Assembly: GCF_000730245.1 (NCBI RefSeq)
Contig: NZ_CP004403.1
Span: 1,054,001-1,118,000 of the forward strand
Length of the DNA stretch: 64,000 nt
Direction: 5' to 3'
DNA from: an endosymbiont of Acanthamoeba sp. UWC8
GTDB taxonomy: Bacteria > Pseudomonadota > Alphaproteobacteria > Rickettsiales > Midichloriaceae
In this document: positions 38,486 through 47,930 of the stretch, piece after piece
How positions within the stretch are numbered: position 1 is the stretch's first letter
Layout of the letters: every line of letters begins with the position of its first letter
The notes under the pieces: generated by a model
Databases searched by the model: none
What the model saw: only the letters and a program-made list of their open reading frames with translations
What the model was told of the DNA's origin: nothing
Position numbers and translations under genes: made by a program

Positions 38486-39065
38486 TTATTAAATCAAGCT
38501 TATTTATAATTTCCAGTTTAAAACGTGTATAGAATTTAAGTTCAATATATATTGATAAAGCCTGATTATAAAGCTCTTTTATAAAATATTCCGTTAAAAG
38601 CTTATAAGCGTTATTTTCTTTATATGAAACCTCTTCTAATAATTTCCGTATAGATCTTTCATCCTCACTTGATTCAAGGCTCTCTCGCCATTCCATTGAT
38701 TCAAGTAAAAGATGTTGCGGCACTTCCTCTTTATCAATATCAAAGCCTTTTAATTTAAGTAGATATTCCGCCCTCAAAAGCGGTGTTTTTAATACCTTAT
38801 ACGCTTGGTTAATAAGTGCGCTATTATTTAATGCGATGCTTTGTTCTATTAGGCTTTGATTAATAAATTTATCAGGATGAAAACACCTTTGCAGCTCAAA
38901 CAGCTTTGTATCTAATTGCTTTATATCAATATTATAGTTTTCGCTCAGCCGAAAAACATCAAAGTAGCTTAAAGCTCTAATCGGTAAAACTTTATTACAT
39001 TCTGAGCAAAAGTGCTCCTGTATTGTGCTATGACTACAGTGCGGGCAAACTAAATTATTCATCAT
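38472..39065 (-). CDS. hscB: Fe-S co-chaperone HscB with N-terminal zinc-binding motif
   Basis: HscB is the J-protein that brings IscU to HscA. Residues 34-100 form the J domain with the HPD motif at 63-65 (QRCFHPDKF), and the C-terminal three-helix bundle is intact. Unlike E. coli HscB, the first 25 residues hold CPHC...CSEC (Cys7, Cys10, Cys20, Cys23), a zinc-ribbon-like knuckle of the kind known in eukaryotic HSC20. Two adjacent ATGs make the exact start uncertain by one codon. It is translationally coupled to hscA. Confidence 0.92.
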   Translation of the reverse strand: MMNNLVCPHCSHSTIQEHFCSECNKVLPIRALSYFDVFRLSENYNIDIKQLDTKLFELQRCFHPDKFINQSLIEQSIALNNSALINQAYKVLKTPLLRAEYLLKLKGFDIDKEEVPQHLLLESMEWRESLESSEDERSIRKLLEEVSYKENNAYKLLTEYFIKELYNQALSIYIELKFYTRFKLEIINKLDLINDTI

Positions 39066-39160
39066 ATAATGTGCTATTAACTGATTTATGCTTTTCGATA
39101 TTAGCTTTTATCTTATAAAATGCATATAACTTTTATACTTTATAAACTGATGCCTTTAAC

Positions 39161-41704
39161 TTAATAAGGCAATAATGAAGTAGGTTTTTTAGCAGTATCA
39201 GCGGGAGTGGTTTTGACTGCCGATGACGCTGGTATTTCCGGCTCTGGTTTAGATGGAGCTACAGGTGCAACGGGTACTACCGGAATTACCGGAGTAGATG
39301 CAACTGATGATTTAGGTGGAGCTACAGGTGCAACGGGTATTACCGGAATTACCGTAGTAGCGGCAGCAGCTGACTTTGATAAAACTTCAGGTGCATCCGG
39401 AATTATCGGAGCTATAGGCATAGTTAAAACTGTCGGCTTTGATAAAACTTCAGGCATAGCCGGAATTACCGTAGTAGTTGGAGCAGTTGGTTTAAGCGAA
39501 GTAGTTTTAGGTGGGGTATTTTTTTCATTAGCTGCACTTAACTCATCCTGCATAGCTAACGGACTAGAAACCATATCCTTTATATTTGTTGTTAAATTTT
39601 TTGAATCTTGTTGATTTTCCGGTGGGCTAACCTTTTTTACTTCTCTTAACCCATTATCAGCCCTAGATGCTAAAGGTTTAGAGTTAGCAACCTGTGAAGA
39701 AGTATTTGTGGTAATCAAAGTTTTAGGAGCTGCTTGCGGTTTAATAACCACTTTAGTAGCTTGTTCAGGTTTAGTAGTGATTATGGTATTATTTACCTTA
39801 GTTGCATTGGAAGCTATTTTAGAATCTTTTAGAGCTACAGGTTCTCTAACTACTTTAGGCACCTTTAATGTTATATTATCATTTTGCTTAGAATCAACTT
39901 GCGATTTAATAACCGGGATAGTTTGATTATTTTTAGTGCCCGGAAGATCGGTAACAGGATTAATCGGCTCTATTTTAGTTAAAGGAGGAGAAACTATAAC
40001 TTTCGGCTTTTTAAGCGACTCATCACCTATTAAAGATTTTTCCATAACTTTATTTGGTCCATGGCTTACTACCACCGCTTCCTTTTTGGTAGAACACTTA
40101 TGTTTTCCCTCATGCTTTTGATGTTCAACTTTTAAATTACTTGACGGATTACAACGTGAATAATGTTTATAAGCATTATTACCATCTCTACCAGAGTTAC
40201 TGTTTAAAAACCTTTCTTCATTTTTAGTTAAATTTACTTCTTCGGTTCCTTCAAGTTCTTTGGTTATAATAACAGTTTTAAGAATGTCCTTTAATTCTTT
40301 AGAGTTATTCATTACAGCATAGTCAATTGCTGATAAACCTATCTTGTTTCTCAGTAGAGGATCAGAATCTTTAGAAAGCAAGTAGCCGGCTAATTTCACA
40401 TTATTTTTTTGTACAGCAATGATTAAGGCCGTATTACCGTTGGCATCCTTATAATTCGTATCCGCTCCAAGCCTTAAAGTTTGCTTAACGGCAGCAATAG
40501 AGCCGTTTTTGGTAAAATCTATTAAGGCTTTATTCATATTTTTATATTGCTTTACTGCAATATAAGCAAATTCATCAGTAAATTGAGTCGAATAATAATA
40601 TGGAGAGTTACCCTGATTATCATGAATATTAGGATCAACCCCATAATCTATAAGCAGTTCAAAAGCTTTTATGTTATTTGCGGTTGCTGCAAGGTGAGCA
40701 ACCGTTTTACCGTCATTACTTCTGATGCTAAGATCCGCCCCTTTAGTTATTAAATAATTATATGACTTTTGTTTATTATATAAAATACTATACATTAGCG
40801 GAGTATAACCGTATTTAACATCTTGGGCGTTAATATCGGCTCCTTTTTCTAAAAATGCTTTTATGCTGCTTACATCGTCATTAATTGCTGCAATAAATAA
40901 ATACTCGGAATACTCTTTTTGATAAAAAGTTTTAGGTAAATGCTGATTATTTGACCCGTAATGCTTTTTGCTGATTTGTGGGGAAGGAATGGTGTTTCTA
41001 TAATCATATACTTTTCTGTTATAAATATATGGAGAATAGTTATTTTTCTTCTTTAGCGAAGCATCAGCTTTTGACGGTTTATCGGAGGCGGAACCGGGTT
41101 TATTTTGTTTTATACTCGGGCTAGATAAATATAGGTTTTCCATTTGATTCAACGGATCCTGTTCGTCAATAAATGGAGCTTTTTCAGCTTCTTCTTTAGT
41201 TTCCTTTAAAGTTCTTTGAGTTTGTGAGTAGAAGTAATTAAACTTTTCATCAAAGTTATTAGGCAAATTAGAACCTTCACCTTTATTAGCCTCAGAAGCT
41301 TTGCTTGGAGCTTTATTCGGTTGAGCGGCAGGATTGCCAGAAATATTTTCATCATTTTTCATAATACTTAGTGGAACTGGTGAAGAAGCTACCGAAACCG
41401 GATTAGCTTTAGAATTGCTTATGGTTGATTTTAAAATGGGTTTAGAGATTTTGTCTGGTTGTGCAGAAGCTGCTCCCGACGGGTTTACCGTTGTATTATC
41501 TACATTAATTTGGGGTATAGGAGGAATAGGAAGAGCTGGCTGAGTAGAATTATTTAATTCTTCCAACTCGGAACTCACCTTACTTTCTATATCATCCGAA
41601 TCAGCAGATACAGTAGGATTGGATTCTGCGATTGCTAAGTTTGCCGTATAGATGAGACATGATCCGATAAACGCCGCGATAATTCTCTTACCCTTATTCT
41701 CCAT
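39161..41704 (-). CDS. Exported ankyrin-repeat protein with Pro/Val/Ala-rich tail
   Basis: An 847-residue protein with a signal peptide (~1-27, IIAAFIGSCLIYTANLAIA). A Ser/Asn/Pro-rich linker runs to ~260. Four to six ankyrin repeats follow (~265-480; for example DINAQDVKYGYTPLMYSILY and DPNIHDNQGNSPYYYS). A low-complexity region comes next, and a C-terminal tail of degenerate VIPVIPVAPVAPPKS-type repeats. Such export-plus-ankyrin architecture is uncommon in T4SS effectors, which are usually cytosolic until secretion. It starts 3 bases after popZ and is likely co-transcribed with it. Tail repeats may vary by slippage. Confidence 0.88.
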   Translation of the reverse strand: MENKGKRIIAAFIGSCLIYTANLAIAESNPTVSADSDDIESKVSSELEELNNSTQPALPIPPIPQINVDNTTVNPSGAASAQPDKISKPILKSTISNSKANPVSVASSPVPLSIMKNDENISGNPAAQPNKAPSKASEANKGEGSNLPNNFDEKFNYFYSQTQRTLKETKEEAEKAPFIDEQDPLNQMENLYLSSPSIKQNKPGSASDKPSKADASLKKKNNYSPYIYNRKVYDYRNTIPSPQISKKHYGSNNQHLPKTFYQKEYSEYLFIAAINDDVSSIKAFLEKGADINAQDVKYGYTPLMYSILYNKQKSYNYLITKGADLSIRSNDGKTVAHLAATANNIKAFELLIDYGVDPNIHDNQGNSPYYYSTQFTDEFAYIAVKQYKNMNKALIDFTKNGSIAAVKQTLRLGADTNYKDANGNTALIIAVQKNNVKLAGYLLSKDSDPLLRNKIGLSAIDYAVMNNSKELKDILKTVIITKELEGTEEVNLTKNEERFLNSNSGRDGNNAYKHYSRCNPSSNLKVEHQKHEGKHKCSTKKEAVVVSHGPNKVMEKSLIGDESLKKPKVIVSPPLTKIEPINPVTDLPGTKNNQTIPVIKSQVDSKQNDNITLKVPKVVREPVALKDSKIASNATKVNNTIITTKPEQATKVVIKPQAAPKTLITTNTSSQVANSKPLASRADNGLREVKKVSPPENQQDSKNLTTNIKDMVSSPLAMQDELSAANEKNTPPKTTSLKPTAPTTTVIPAMPEVLSKPTVLTMPIAPIIPDAPEVLSKSAAAATTVIPVIPVAPVAPPKSSVASTPVIPVVPVAPVAPSKPEPEIPASSAVKTTPADTAKKPTSLLPY

Positions 41705-41707
41705 AAT

Positions 41708-42355
41708 CTATTCGTCCTGAGGAATGAGCTTCTTAACTTCTTTTTCTACAATACTTTTAACTATATTAGGCAAATTTCTATTTAGCCACTCGCTTAATTC
41801 AGGTTTAAGTAATTCAATAACTAAATCTTCTAAAGTAGCACCTGACCTAAAATTTATATTTTCGTCATGATTTTTAGTGGTAGCTTTTATAAATGATCTT
41901 AATAGGTCTTGTGATTCCTTAGCTACTTCTTCAGCTATAAATAATTTATTTGAAGGAGATATATTTTCTTCTTCATTAACACTTTGCTCTTCAACATCCT
42001 TTGGTTGAGTTTGATTAGTTTGCATATTTTCCTCCCTATTAATTTTCGGGGGAGAGGTTCTCAGCTTTTTAGCAGCCACGCTGTTATCAATTTTTTTTAG
42101 TATATCTTCAGAACTTTCACTTAAATTATTGGTAACTGCCTCATTAAGCTGAGCAACGTTCTTTTTTATAGAGGGCGGAGCCTTTTCAGTTACTTTATCG
42201 GAATTGCCGTCTTCTACAACTTCCGTAAGCTCAAGAATATCACTGCTGACATTAGTTTCAGAAATCATAGCCTTTCTAATATCTTGTAATGCCTCATCAA
42301 TTTTTGATGCCGCTTCATTAGCACCTGATTGAGTTCTGTTATCCGAAGTATCCAT
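41708..42355 (-). CDS. popZ: Cell-pole organising protein PopZ (DUF2497)
   Basis: A 215-residue mostly disordered, Glu/Ser-rich protein whose last ~60 residues are the conserved PopZ oligomerisation region: GATLEDLVIELLKPELSEWL then NRNLPNIVKSIVEKEVKKL. The N-terminal helix (SKIDEALQDIRKAM) matches the client-binding helix of PopZ. In Caulobacter PopZ forms a polymer at the cell pole that tethers ParB and the CtrA phosphorelay. It lies 108 bases from cckA on the same strand, which fits a cell-cycle role. Confidence 0.88.
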   Translation of the reverse strand: MDTSDNRTQSGANEAASKIDEALQDIRKAMISETNVSSDILELTEVVEDGNSDKVTEKAPPSIKKNVAQLNEAVTNNLSESSEDILKKIDNSVAAKKLRTSPPKINREENMQTNQTQPKDVEEQSVNEEENISPSNKLFIAEEVAKESQDLLRSFIKATTKNHDENINFRSGATLEDLVIELLKPELSEWLNRNLPNIVKSIVEKEVKKLIPQDE

Positions 42356-42463
42356 TTCTTGCTTAAGTAGTTATCCTATATTAATTTTTACCAGCTTGAA
42401 TCTTTTAAGTCTATATATAATTTAAATAGTTAGCTGCTCCTTAGGTTAAGTTAATTTAAAGTG

Positions 42464-44377
42464 CTAACCGTCAATCACCTCTTTTACCTTAAGTAATAAT
42501 TCTTTTAAATTAAAAGGCTTGGGTAAAAAATTAAAGTCTCTGGCATTGCCGTAAGCCTCATTAAATGCTTCTTCTCCGAAGCCTGATATGAATATTACTT
42601 TAATTTTCGGCTGAACTTTTTTTATCTCATCAACCAGAGTAGGCCCGCTCATTCCCGGCATAACTACATCGGTAACGATTAAATCAATATTTTTTTTAAG
42701 CTCGATAATTTGACTCAATGCCTGGTGTGGTGAAGCAAAATCTATGACCTCATACCCTTTGCTTATCAACACATGCTTAGCAAAAACTCTTACCGCCTCT
42801 TCATCTTCAACCAGTATTATTAACCCCTTTCCGAAAACGTCTCTTCCGGTTTTTTGCTGTATCTGCCTATGCGCATTTTGCTCTTCAACAGTTATAACCG
42901 GTCTAGGTATTAAAACTATAAAAGTAGTACCTTCACCGATTTTAGTTTTAAAGTAAATCTTTCCTCCGGATTGTGTCACAATCCCAAAGACGGTGGAAAG
43001 TCCTAAACCAGTTCCCGATTTATCTTGCTTAGTAGTAAAGAACGGTTCAAAAATATTGTTAGCAATACTCTCATCAATACCTACCCCGGTATCTTCTACT
43101 TCAATAACAATATAATCCCCTGCCGCTGCAGGAGGTTCTCCTTTTGGCGCTATACAACTTGCGAGATAAGGATCATGTTCTTTCAATTTTAAATTAAAAG
43201 CCCGGATCGACAGCTTTCCGTTCTCTCCCATTGATTGCTGTGCGTTAATCGCTAAGTTTAAAACTACTTGCTCAAATTGCACAGGATCAAATTTAATATA
43301 CCATAAATCACTAGCTATCTCCTGATTAATTTGAATTTCCCCTCCCACCAGACGCTGAACCAAGGAATAAAAATCTCCAAAAAATTCATTTAAATTCAAT
43401 ATTTCAGGTTTTAATGTTTGCCTACGTGAGAAAGCAAGTAGCCGGTTAACCAAGCTTGATGCTCGGTTAGCACTTTGCCTAATCTGCATAATATGGGCAA
43501 AAGAAGGATCCTCAGGGGTATGCCTGATTAATAATATATCACAAAAACCTAAGATTGCCGTAAGCAAGTTATTAAAATCATGTGCGATAGATCCTGCTAA
43601 ATAACCGATAGTTTGCATTCTAAGAGCGTGAGATAAGCTCTCTTCCATTTCTTTTTGCTGTGTAACATCCGTAATTCTCGGCATAAACCCGTATAAGTTA
43701 CCGCTTAAATCCAAAATCCTCCCCATATACACTGCGGTTGTTTTTCCGTTAGCAAGCTTCAGATTCTTTAATGGAATGATCGGTGAAACTATATCCGTAG
43801 AAATCTTTTGCATTTCTGATTTTATTTGTCTTTGGCTTTCCGGAGTAAATAGATTTATAAAGTTATCATTAATAAAATGCTTGCCTACCATTACTTCTAA
43901 AGATTGGTTCATTTTCGTAATCTTTCCGTCTTTTTTAAGTAACGCTACCGGGTATGGAGAGTCTTTAAAGAAACACTGCCAACTATGATCAATCCACCCC
44001 TCTTCTACACCTCTTGCTCTTGTAATTAGGCTTTTATCGGGTAATTTAATAAAGTACCCTGTAATTTTTTTAATTGCTCTTGTTTCAGAGTAAAAAGCTT
44101 TTTGTACTACGAGCGCATGAATCTGCTCATTAAATTTCGTTGAAAGAGTTACAAAACCTTGCCAGGTGTTATTTAAATGGCCGGTCTTTGTGTTTTGCCC
44201 TTCATTTTTATTTAAGTTAAGGTCAGCCTGAATAAAATGAGAAAAACTTACTAAATCATCAAGCAACTCTTCTCTTCTAAAACCAAGCGCTCTTGCAAAA
44301 AAAATCATTACATTGGATAATATGCCCCAGCTCATCAAGCTCATAATAACCACAGCCAAGCTTATCAACAGTTTCAA
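42464..44377 (-). CDS. cckA: Hybrid histidine kinase CckA, main part (frameshifted)
   Basis: This frame has a PAS domain, then HisKA with the phospho-His in GSIAHDFNNLLTAILGFCDI. The HATPase part reads LNLAINAQQSMG, DTGVGIDESIANNIFEPFFTT and GTGLGLSTVFGIV, and the C-terminal receiver has VTDVVMPGMSG with its phospho-Asp. This arrangement and these motifs are those of CckA, which phosphorylates CtrA and CpdR through ChpT. Only the part from about 44304 downward belongs to the protein; the first ~24 codons are out of frame. It joins the 5' fragment at a T8 tract (44297-44304), where seven Ts would keep the PAS sequence NDFFARALGFRREEL. Confidence 0.93.
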   Translation of the reverse strand: MKLLISLAVVIMSLMSWGILSNVMIFFARALGFRREELLDDLVSFSHFIQADLNLNKNEGQNTKTGHLNNTWQGFVTLSTKFNEQIHALVVQKAFYSETRAIKKITGYFIKLPDKSLITRARGVEEGWIDHSWQCFFKDSPYPVALLKKDGKITKMNQSLEVMVGKHFINDNFINLFTPESQRQIKSEMQKISTDIVSPIIPLKNLKLANGKTTAVYMGRILDLSGNLYGFMPRITDVTQQKEMEESLSHALRMQTIGYLAGSIAHDFNNLLTAILGFCDILLIRHTPEDPSFAHIMQIRQSANRASSLVNRLLAFSRRQTLKPEILNLNEFFGDFYSLVQRLVGGEIQINQEIASDLWYIKFDPVQFEQVVLNLAINAQQSMGENGKLSIRAFNLKLKEHDPYLASCIAPKGEPPAAAGDYIVIEVEDTGVGIDESIANNIFEPFFTTKQDKSGTGLGLSTVFGIVTQSGGKIYFKTKIGEGTTFIVLIPRPVITVEEQNAHRQIQQKTGRDVFGKGLIILVEDEEAVRVFAKHVLISKGYEVIDFASPHQALSQIIELKKNIDLIVTDVVMPGMSGPTLVDEIKKVQPKIKVIFISGFGEEAFNEAYGNARDFNFLPKPFNLKELLLKVKEVIDG

Positions 44378-44969
44378 TTATTTCTTCATCGCCGTTAAGC
44401 CTTGTACCTTTTATGACATAAAACCTTTTGTTATTGGAAAAAATGCTATCAGTCTTATCATACGGATCATAGACGGAAAACGGTTCAGCTACCAGCTTGA
44501 CTTTTACGGCCTTAAACGCAATCAATACATCTGTATTAGTTGAGAATTTTATAAGTTTATTAATCGCATCCATAATAGAATTTTTTGCTGCTGCTTTGAT
44601 ATTCAGCAACTCAAATATGCTATCTAATTCGCTAGGTTTTAAACTACTCCCAAGCAACTTAATTTGTGAAGAAAGATTAGGATCTAAAAAAACTATCTGG
44701 TTGTTATCATTTAATATTATATAAAATTCACACTCATTGGAAAGAGCAGTAGAAAATATTTGCGTTTGATACTCAGCTAGCCTTTTAGAAAGTGATATTT
44801 TTTTTAAAATAAAAAAATTAATAACACCGGCTGCGCATAATGAGATAAAAAATGATAACGGCTCAATAACAGTATGATAATGCGATACCTTGAGCCCTAA
44901 AACCAAAGTTACTACTAAAGTAAAAAAATAAATTAGAAATACCACTATTGCAGGTATATATGACATCAT
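44277..44969 (-). CDS. CckA N-terminal membrane and sensor part (frameshifted)
   Basis: The 230-residue frame has two membrane segments (residues ~5-28 and ~38-55) followed by PAS-like sequence ending ...GCGYYELDELGHIIQCN. This fits the two-membrane-segment start of CckA. The tail after CND is out of frame. Joined with the downstream frame the kinase is about 835 residues. The response-regulator gene ends 69 bases before it on the same strand. Confidence 0.82.
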   Translation of the reverse strand: MMSYIPAIVVFLIYFFTLVVTLVLGLKVSHYHTVIEPLSFFISLCAAGVINFFILKKISLSKRLAEYQTQIFSTALSNECEFYIILNDNNQIVFLDPNLSSQIKLLGSSLKPSELDSIFELLNIKAAAKNSIMDAINKLIKFSTNTDVLIAFKAVKVKLVAEPFSVYDPYDKTDSIFSNNKRFYVIKGTRLNGDEEIIETVDKLGCGYYELDELGHIIQCNDFFCKSAWF

Positions 44970-45037
44970 AATAAAAGAAAGTAAATCTTTGCTCCTAAAC
45001 TTCTAATACTACAGAATTTTAAGAGCATCAAGCAAAC

Positions 45038-45751
45038 TTATCTTCTTACCGATGTTTTTAAACAATATCCTGCAAGTCTAATAGTTTTAATTAAATCTTC
45101 ACCATTAGGGCTAGCTTTTATTAAAGCTTTTCTAAGTCTGGTTACATGCACATCTACTGTCCTTGATCCGACGTAAATATCAACACCCCAAATCTTATCT
45201 ATTAAAGCCTCTCTTGAAAGCACTCTGTTCGGATGCTCCATTAGAATTTGTAATATTTGAAATTCAATAGGCGCAAGCTTCACTTCCACCCCGTTTCTGC
45301 TCACGGAATGAGTCATGAGATCCATAGTAATATCTTCAAAATCCAGAGTTTTATTTGAAAATGCAGGACGCAATCTTCTGAATATTGCTTTAATCCTTGC
45401 AATTAATTCCGCCGGAGAGAAAGGTTTAACTATGTAATCATCAGCACCGCGTTCAAGTCCGCTTATTCTATCAAATTCTTCGCCTTTAGCCGAGATCATG
45501 ATAATCGGAATATTGGAAGTTTCAGGAGTTTCTCTTAAAACTCTGCAAACCTCAATACCTTGAATTGACGGTAGTAACCAATCAAGAAGAATGATATCCG
45601 GTTTACTATTTTTAGCCAAGTATATTGCTTCTTCGCCATCTGAAGTAATTTGGACTTGATAACCTTCTTTTTGTAAATTATATTTAATTACAGTAGCAAT
45701 TGACTCTTCGTCTTCTACTACCAGTATAGAGGGCTTTAATACCTTCGACAT
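45038..45751 (-). CDS. PhoB/OmpR-family response regulator
   Basis: A 237-residue regulator with a receiver domain (phospho-acceptor Asp57 in PDIILLDWLLP; KPFS switch Lys near 106) and a winged-helix DNA-binding domain (~135-235, GVDIYVGSRTVDVHVTRLRKALIKA). It is closest in pattern to PhoB, and the usual PhoB length. No PhoR-type kinase is next to it, only cckA. Whether it is a phosphate or stress regulator cannot be settled here. Confidence 0.93.
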   Translation of the reverse strand: MSKVLKPSILVVEDEESIATVIKYNLQKEGYQVQITSDGEEAIYLAKNSKPDIILLDWLLPSIQGIEVCRVLRETPETSNIPIIMISAKGEEFDRISGLERGADDYIVKPFSPAELIARIKAIFRRLRPAFSNKTLDFEDITMDLMTHSVSRNGVEVKLAPIEFQILQILMEHPNRVLSREALIDKIWGVDIYVGSRTVDVHVTRLRKALIKASPNGEDLIKTIRLAGYCLKTSVRR

Positions 45752-46169
45752 TGTTTTTTTGCTCCGCTTTTCTGCTAATTTAGCTCCTAATATTAAATTT
45801 TATAAACTTTTTAATATTTTTGCAAGCAAATACACAGACTAATAACCTAAAATTTTTGCAATTATTAAAATCTCAACTCACCACCGGTTTAGATAAAGCT
45901 ACATAAATTCTATAGTTCTAGCCAAAATTAAAAATTATGAAATATTACTACCTATAATAATTCAATCTATATTTAACAAACACTTAGTATTACTTTGCAA
46001 CTCAAGTATTAATATTTCACATAACTTTTACTGTTTAATAAGATTTATCCCCTATTCCGATTTATTTTAAAACCATATATTTGACAAGGATTCTTAATAT
46101 CAGCTATTTTTTTAACTTTTTCATATCTAACAAATTATATAGATGTTAAAATAAATTAATGGGGGAGTT
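45752..46169. other. Intergenic region, no gene seen
   Basis: 418 bases between divergent promoters of the response regulator and the phosphatase. It is AT-rich, with TTGACA-like stretches near 46080 (TTGACAAGG) that could be a -35 for the plus-strand gene. No convincing coding frame, repeat or RNA gene was found. Confidence 0.5.
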
Positions 46170-47375
46170 ATGTATTTTATTGAAAAACATATTGAAAGTA
46201 TAGACAAGCAGCTTAAAAGCTCTGATATATTAATTATAGGGGTTGGTAAACACGAAATAAACTTTATTAAAAATACCTTAGAAAAGGAGAGTTTTAGTAA
46301 AGTGAGTATAGCCGACACCTGCCATGAAGCTTTAGAAACAATAGAAACAAGCATTCCTGATTTAATTATTTTGGATATGGTTACTCAAGAACTCGATGGT
46401 TATCAGACTTGTATGAAGCTTAGATCAAACAGTAAAACACAGCACATACCTATAATCGCTAAAATAAATTGCAAATCTCATAGTAAAAAGAAGAAAGCTT
46501 TCGCACTTGGAATCAATGATTTTCTTAGCACCCCGGCATTAGAAGTAGAAATACTTACCAGAGTTAAGATGCACTTATCTCAAAGCAAACTCTTTAAAAG
46601 CCTTGTAGAGTTTCAAGAAAGATTAAATTTTGAGCTGGAAGAAGCAAGAAAAATGCTTTTAAGCTTAATCTCCAAAGATAATGTTCATAGCGAAATTTCT
46701 AAAAGAAATAACCTTTCTATCGCCTCTTACTATAAAACCTCAGAAGAACTGGGGGGAGATTATTATGCCATAAAGGAAATGGATGACGGTTTGGTTGCAA
46801 GCTATATATGGGACTTTTCAGGGCACGGCATCAGGGCAGCTATTAATACTTTCAGATTACATTCATTAATTCAAAGCATTACGGGAACCCAGATAAATCC
46901 GGCTGAATTTTTAAATGAAATAAATAGCTATCTCTTTACCATGCTAAGCAGAGACCAATTTGCTACTATGTTCTACTGCTTAATAGATATTCCACTGCAA
47001 AAGCTAACTTATGCCGCAACCGGTACTCCCTGCCCTTACCTGGTCTCATTTAAGCATTCCAAGGTAAAAAAATTGGATTCTACAGGTTTTCCGCTTGGTA
47101 TAATTGATAATCCCCGCTATAAAAATCATATTATCGATTTTACTAACTGGGACTTAATAATATTTTACAGCGATGCTTTAATTGAAACAAAAAGTCGAGA
47201 TAACATTTTGTTTAACCTAAGTAATTTTCTGAAAACCCTGGCTATTAATCCTCAGGATATACCAAGTAGCAATATAAGCAACTGGCTGCTTGAAAAAATT
47301 ATATTTGAATTTGACAAAAGCTATGCTTTTAACCTCAAAGATGATCTAACAATTTGCATTATTTCAAAAGTCTAA
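46170..47375 (+). CDS. RsbU-type PP2C phosphatase with receiver domain
   Basis: A 401-residue protein: receiver-like domain (~18-140) with likely phospho-Asp69 (LIILDMVTQELDGY), a linker helix, and a SpoIIE/RsbU phosphatase domain (~190-400) with GGDYYAIKEMDDG, DFSGHGIRAA and LKDDLTI signatures that coordinate Mn/Mg. Such proteins dephosphorylate anti-anti-sigma factors in partner-switch cascades. No anti-sigma partner is visible in the window. GGGGGAG precedes the ATG. Confidence 0.9.
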   Translation: MYFIEKHIESIDKQLKSSDILIIGVGKHEINFIKNTLEKESFSKVSIADTCHEALETIETSIPDLIILDMVTQELDGYQTCMKLRSNSKTQHIPIIAKINCKSHSKKKKAFALGINDFLSTPALEVEILTRVKMHLSQSKLFKSLVEFQERLNFELEEARKMLLSLISKDNVHSEISKRNNLSIASYYKTSEELGGDYYAIKEMDDGLVASYIWDFSGHGIRAAINTFRLHSLIQSITGTQINPAEFLNEINSYLFTMLSRDQFATMFYCLIDIPLQKLTYAATGTPCPYLVSFKHSKVKKLDSTGFPLGIIDNPRYKNHIIDFTNWDLIIFYSDALIETKSRDNILFNLSNFLKTLAINPQDIPSSNISNWLLEKIIFEFDKSYAFNLKDDLTICIISKV

Positions 47376-47467
47376 GTGAAAATTTATTAATTTTTAAATT
47401 AGTCATCTTATTATTATTATGTTTTGTTGTATTCATATATTAACTCAGTATAGAGGTTACAAATTTT

Positions 47468-47878
47468 ATGCAACAAGAGAAAACATACTTATTGCCAAAA
47501 ATTTATGGTAAAGCCGGGTGCATAATTAAAAAAAACGGAAAGCTCTTAGCCGTTAAAAATGCAAATTGTCATAAATGGGACATACCCTCAGGTAGACCGG
47601 AAGGAGAAGAGTTGGCTTATCAAACAGCTGCAAGAGAGACTTACGAAGAGACCGGGCTTAAAGCTGAGCCTATTAGGTTACTTAAGAACTCAGGAGATTT
47701 CTACATCTTCGAATGTAAAATCATATCTAACGAACCTCCAAGCCCACAAGTTCCAAAAGAGTTTGAAAATGAAATAGAAATGGCAAAATTTATTGAAATC
47801 GATTTTTTAAATAAAGATAACGTTAGATTTCCGGATGCCCTGGAAGATTTTAAAGAGGTTTTTAGTAAAGTAGAATAA
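47468..47878 (+). CDS. NUDIX hydrolase
   Basis: A 136-residue single-domain NUDIX protein. The Nudix box G42-x5-E48-x7-R56E57-x2-E60E61-x-G63-L64 is complete, so it is likely active on a nucleoside diphosphate derivative; the substrate cannot be told. It stands alone between the phosphatase gene and the pilin array, convergent with the array. A weak ribosome site (AGAGG) lies before the ATG. Confidence 0.92.
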   Translation: MQQEKTYLLPKIYGKAGCIIKKNGKLLAVKNANCHKWDIPSGRPEGEELAYQTAARETYEETGLKAEPIRLLKNSGDFYIFECKIISNEPPSPQVPKEFENEIEMAKFIEIDFLNKDNVRFPDALEDFKEVFSKVE

Positions 47879-47930
47879 TTCCATCTACTACCCAGCTTTC
47901 TAAAATAGGGATGATATTATTTGCCCTTAT

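Noticed and set aside
39207-39614. Plus-strand Gly/Thr-rich frame opposite the ankyrin protein tail
   Set aside because: Mirror frame of the Pro/Val/Ala repeats; no ribosome site or homology.
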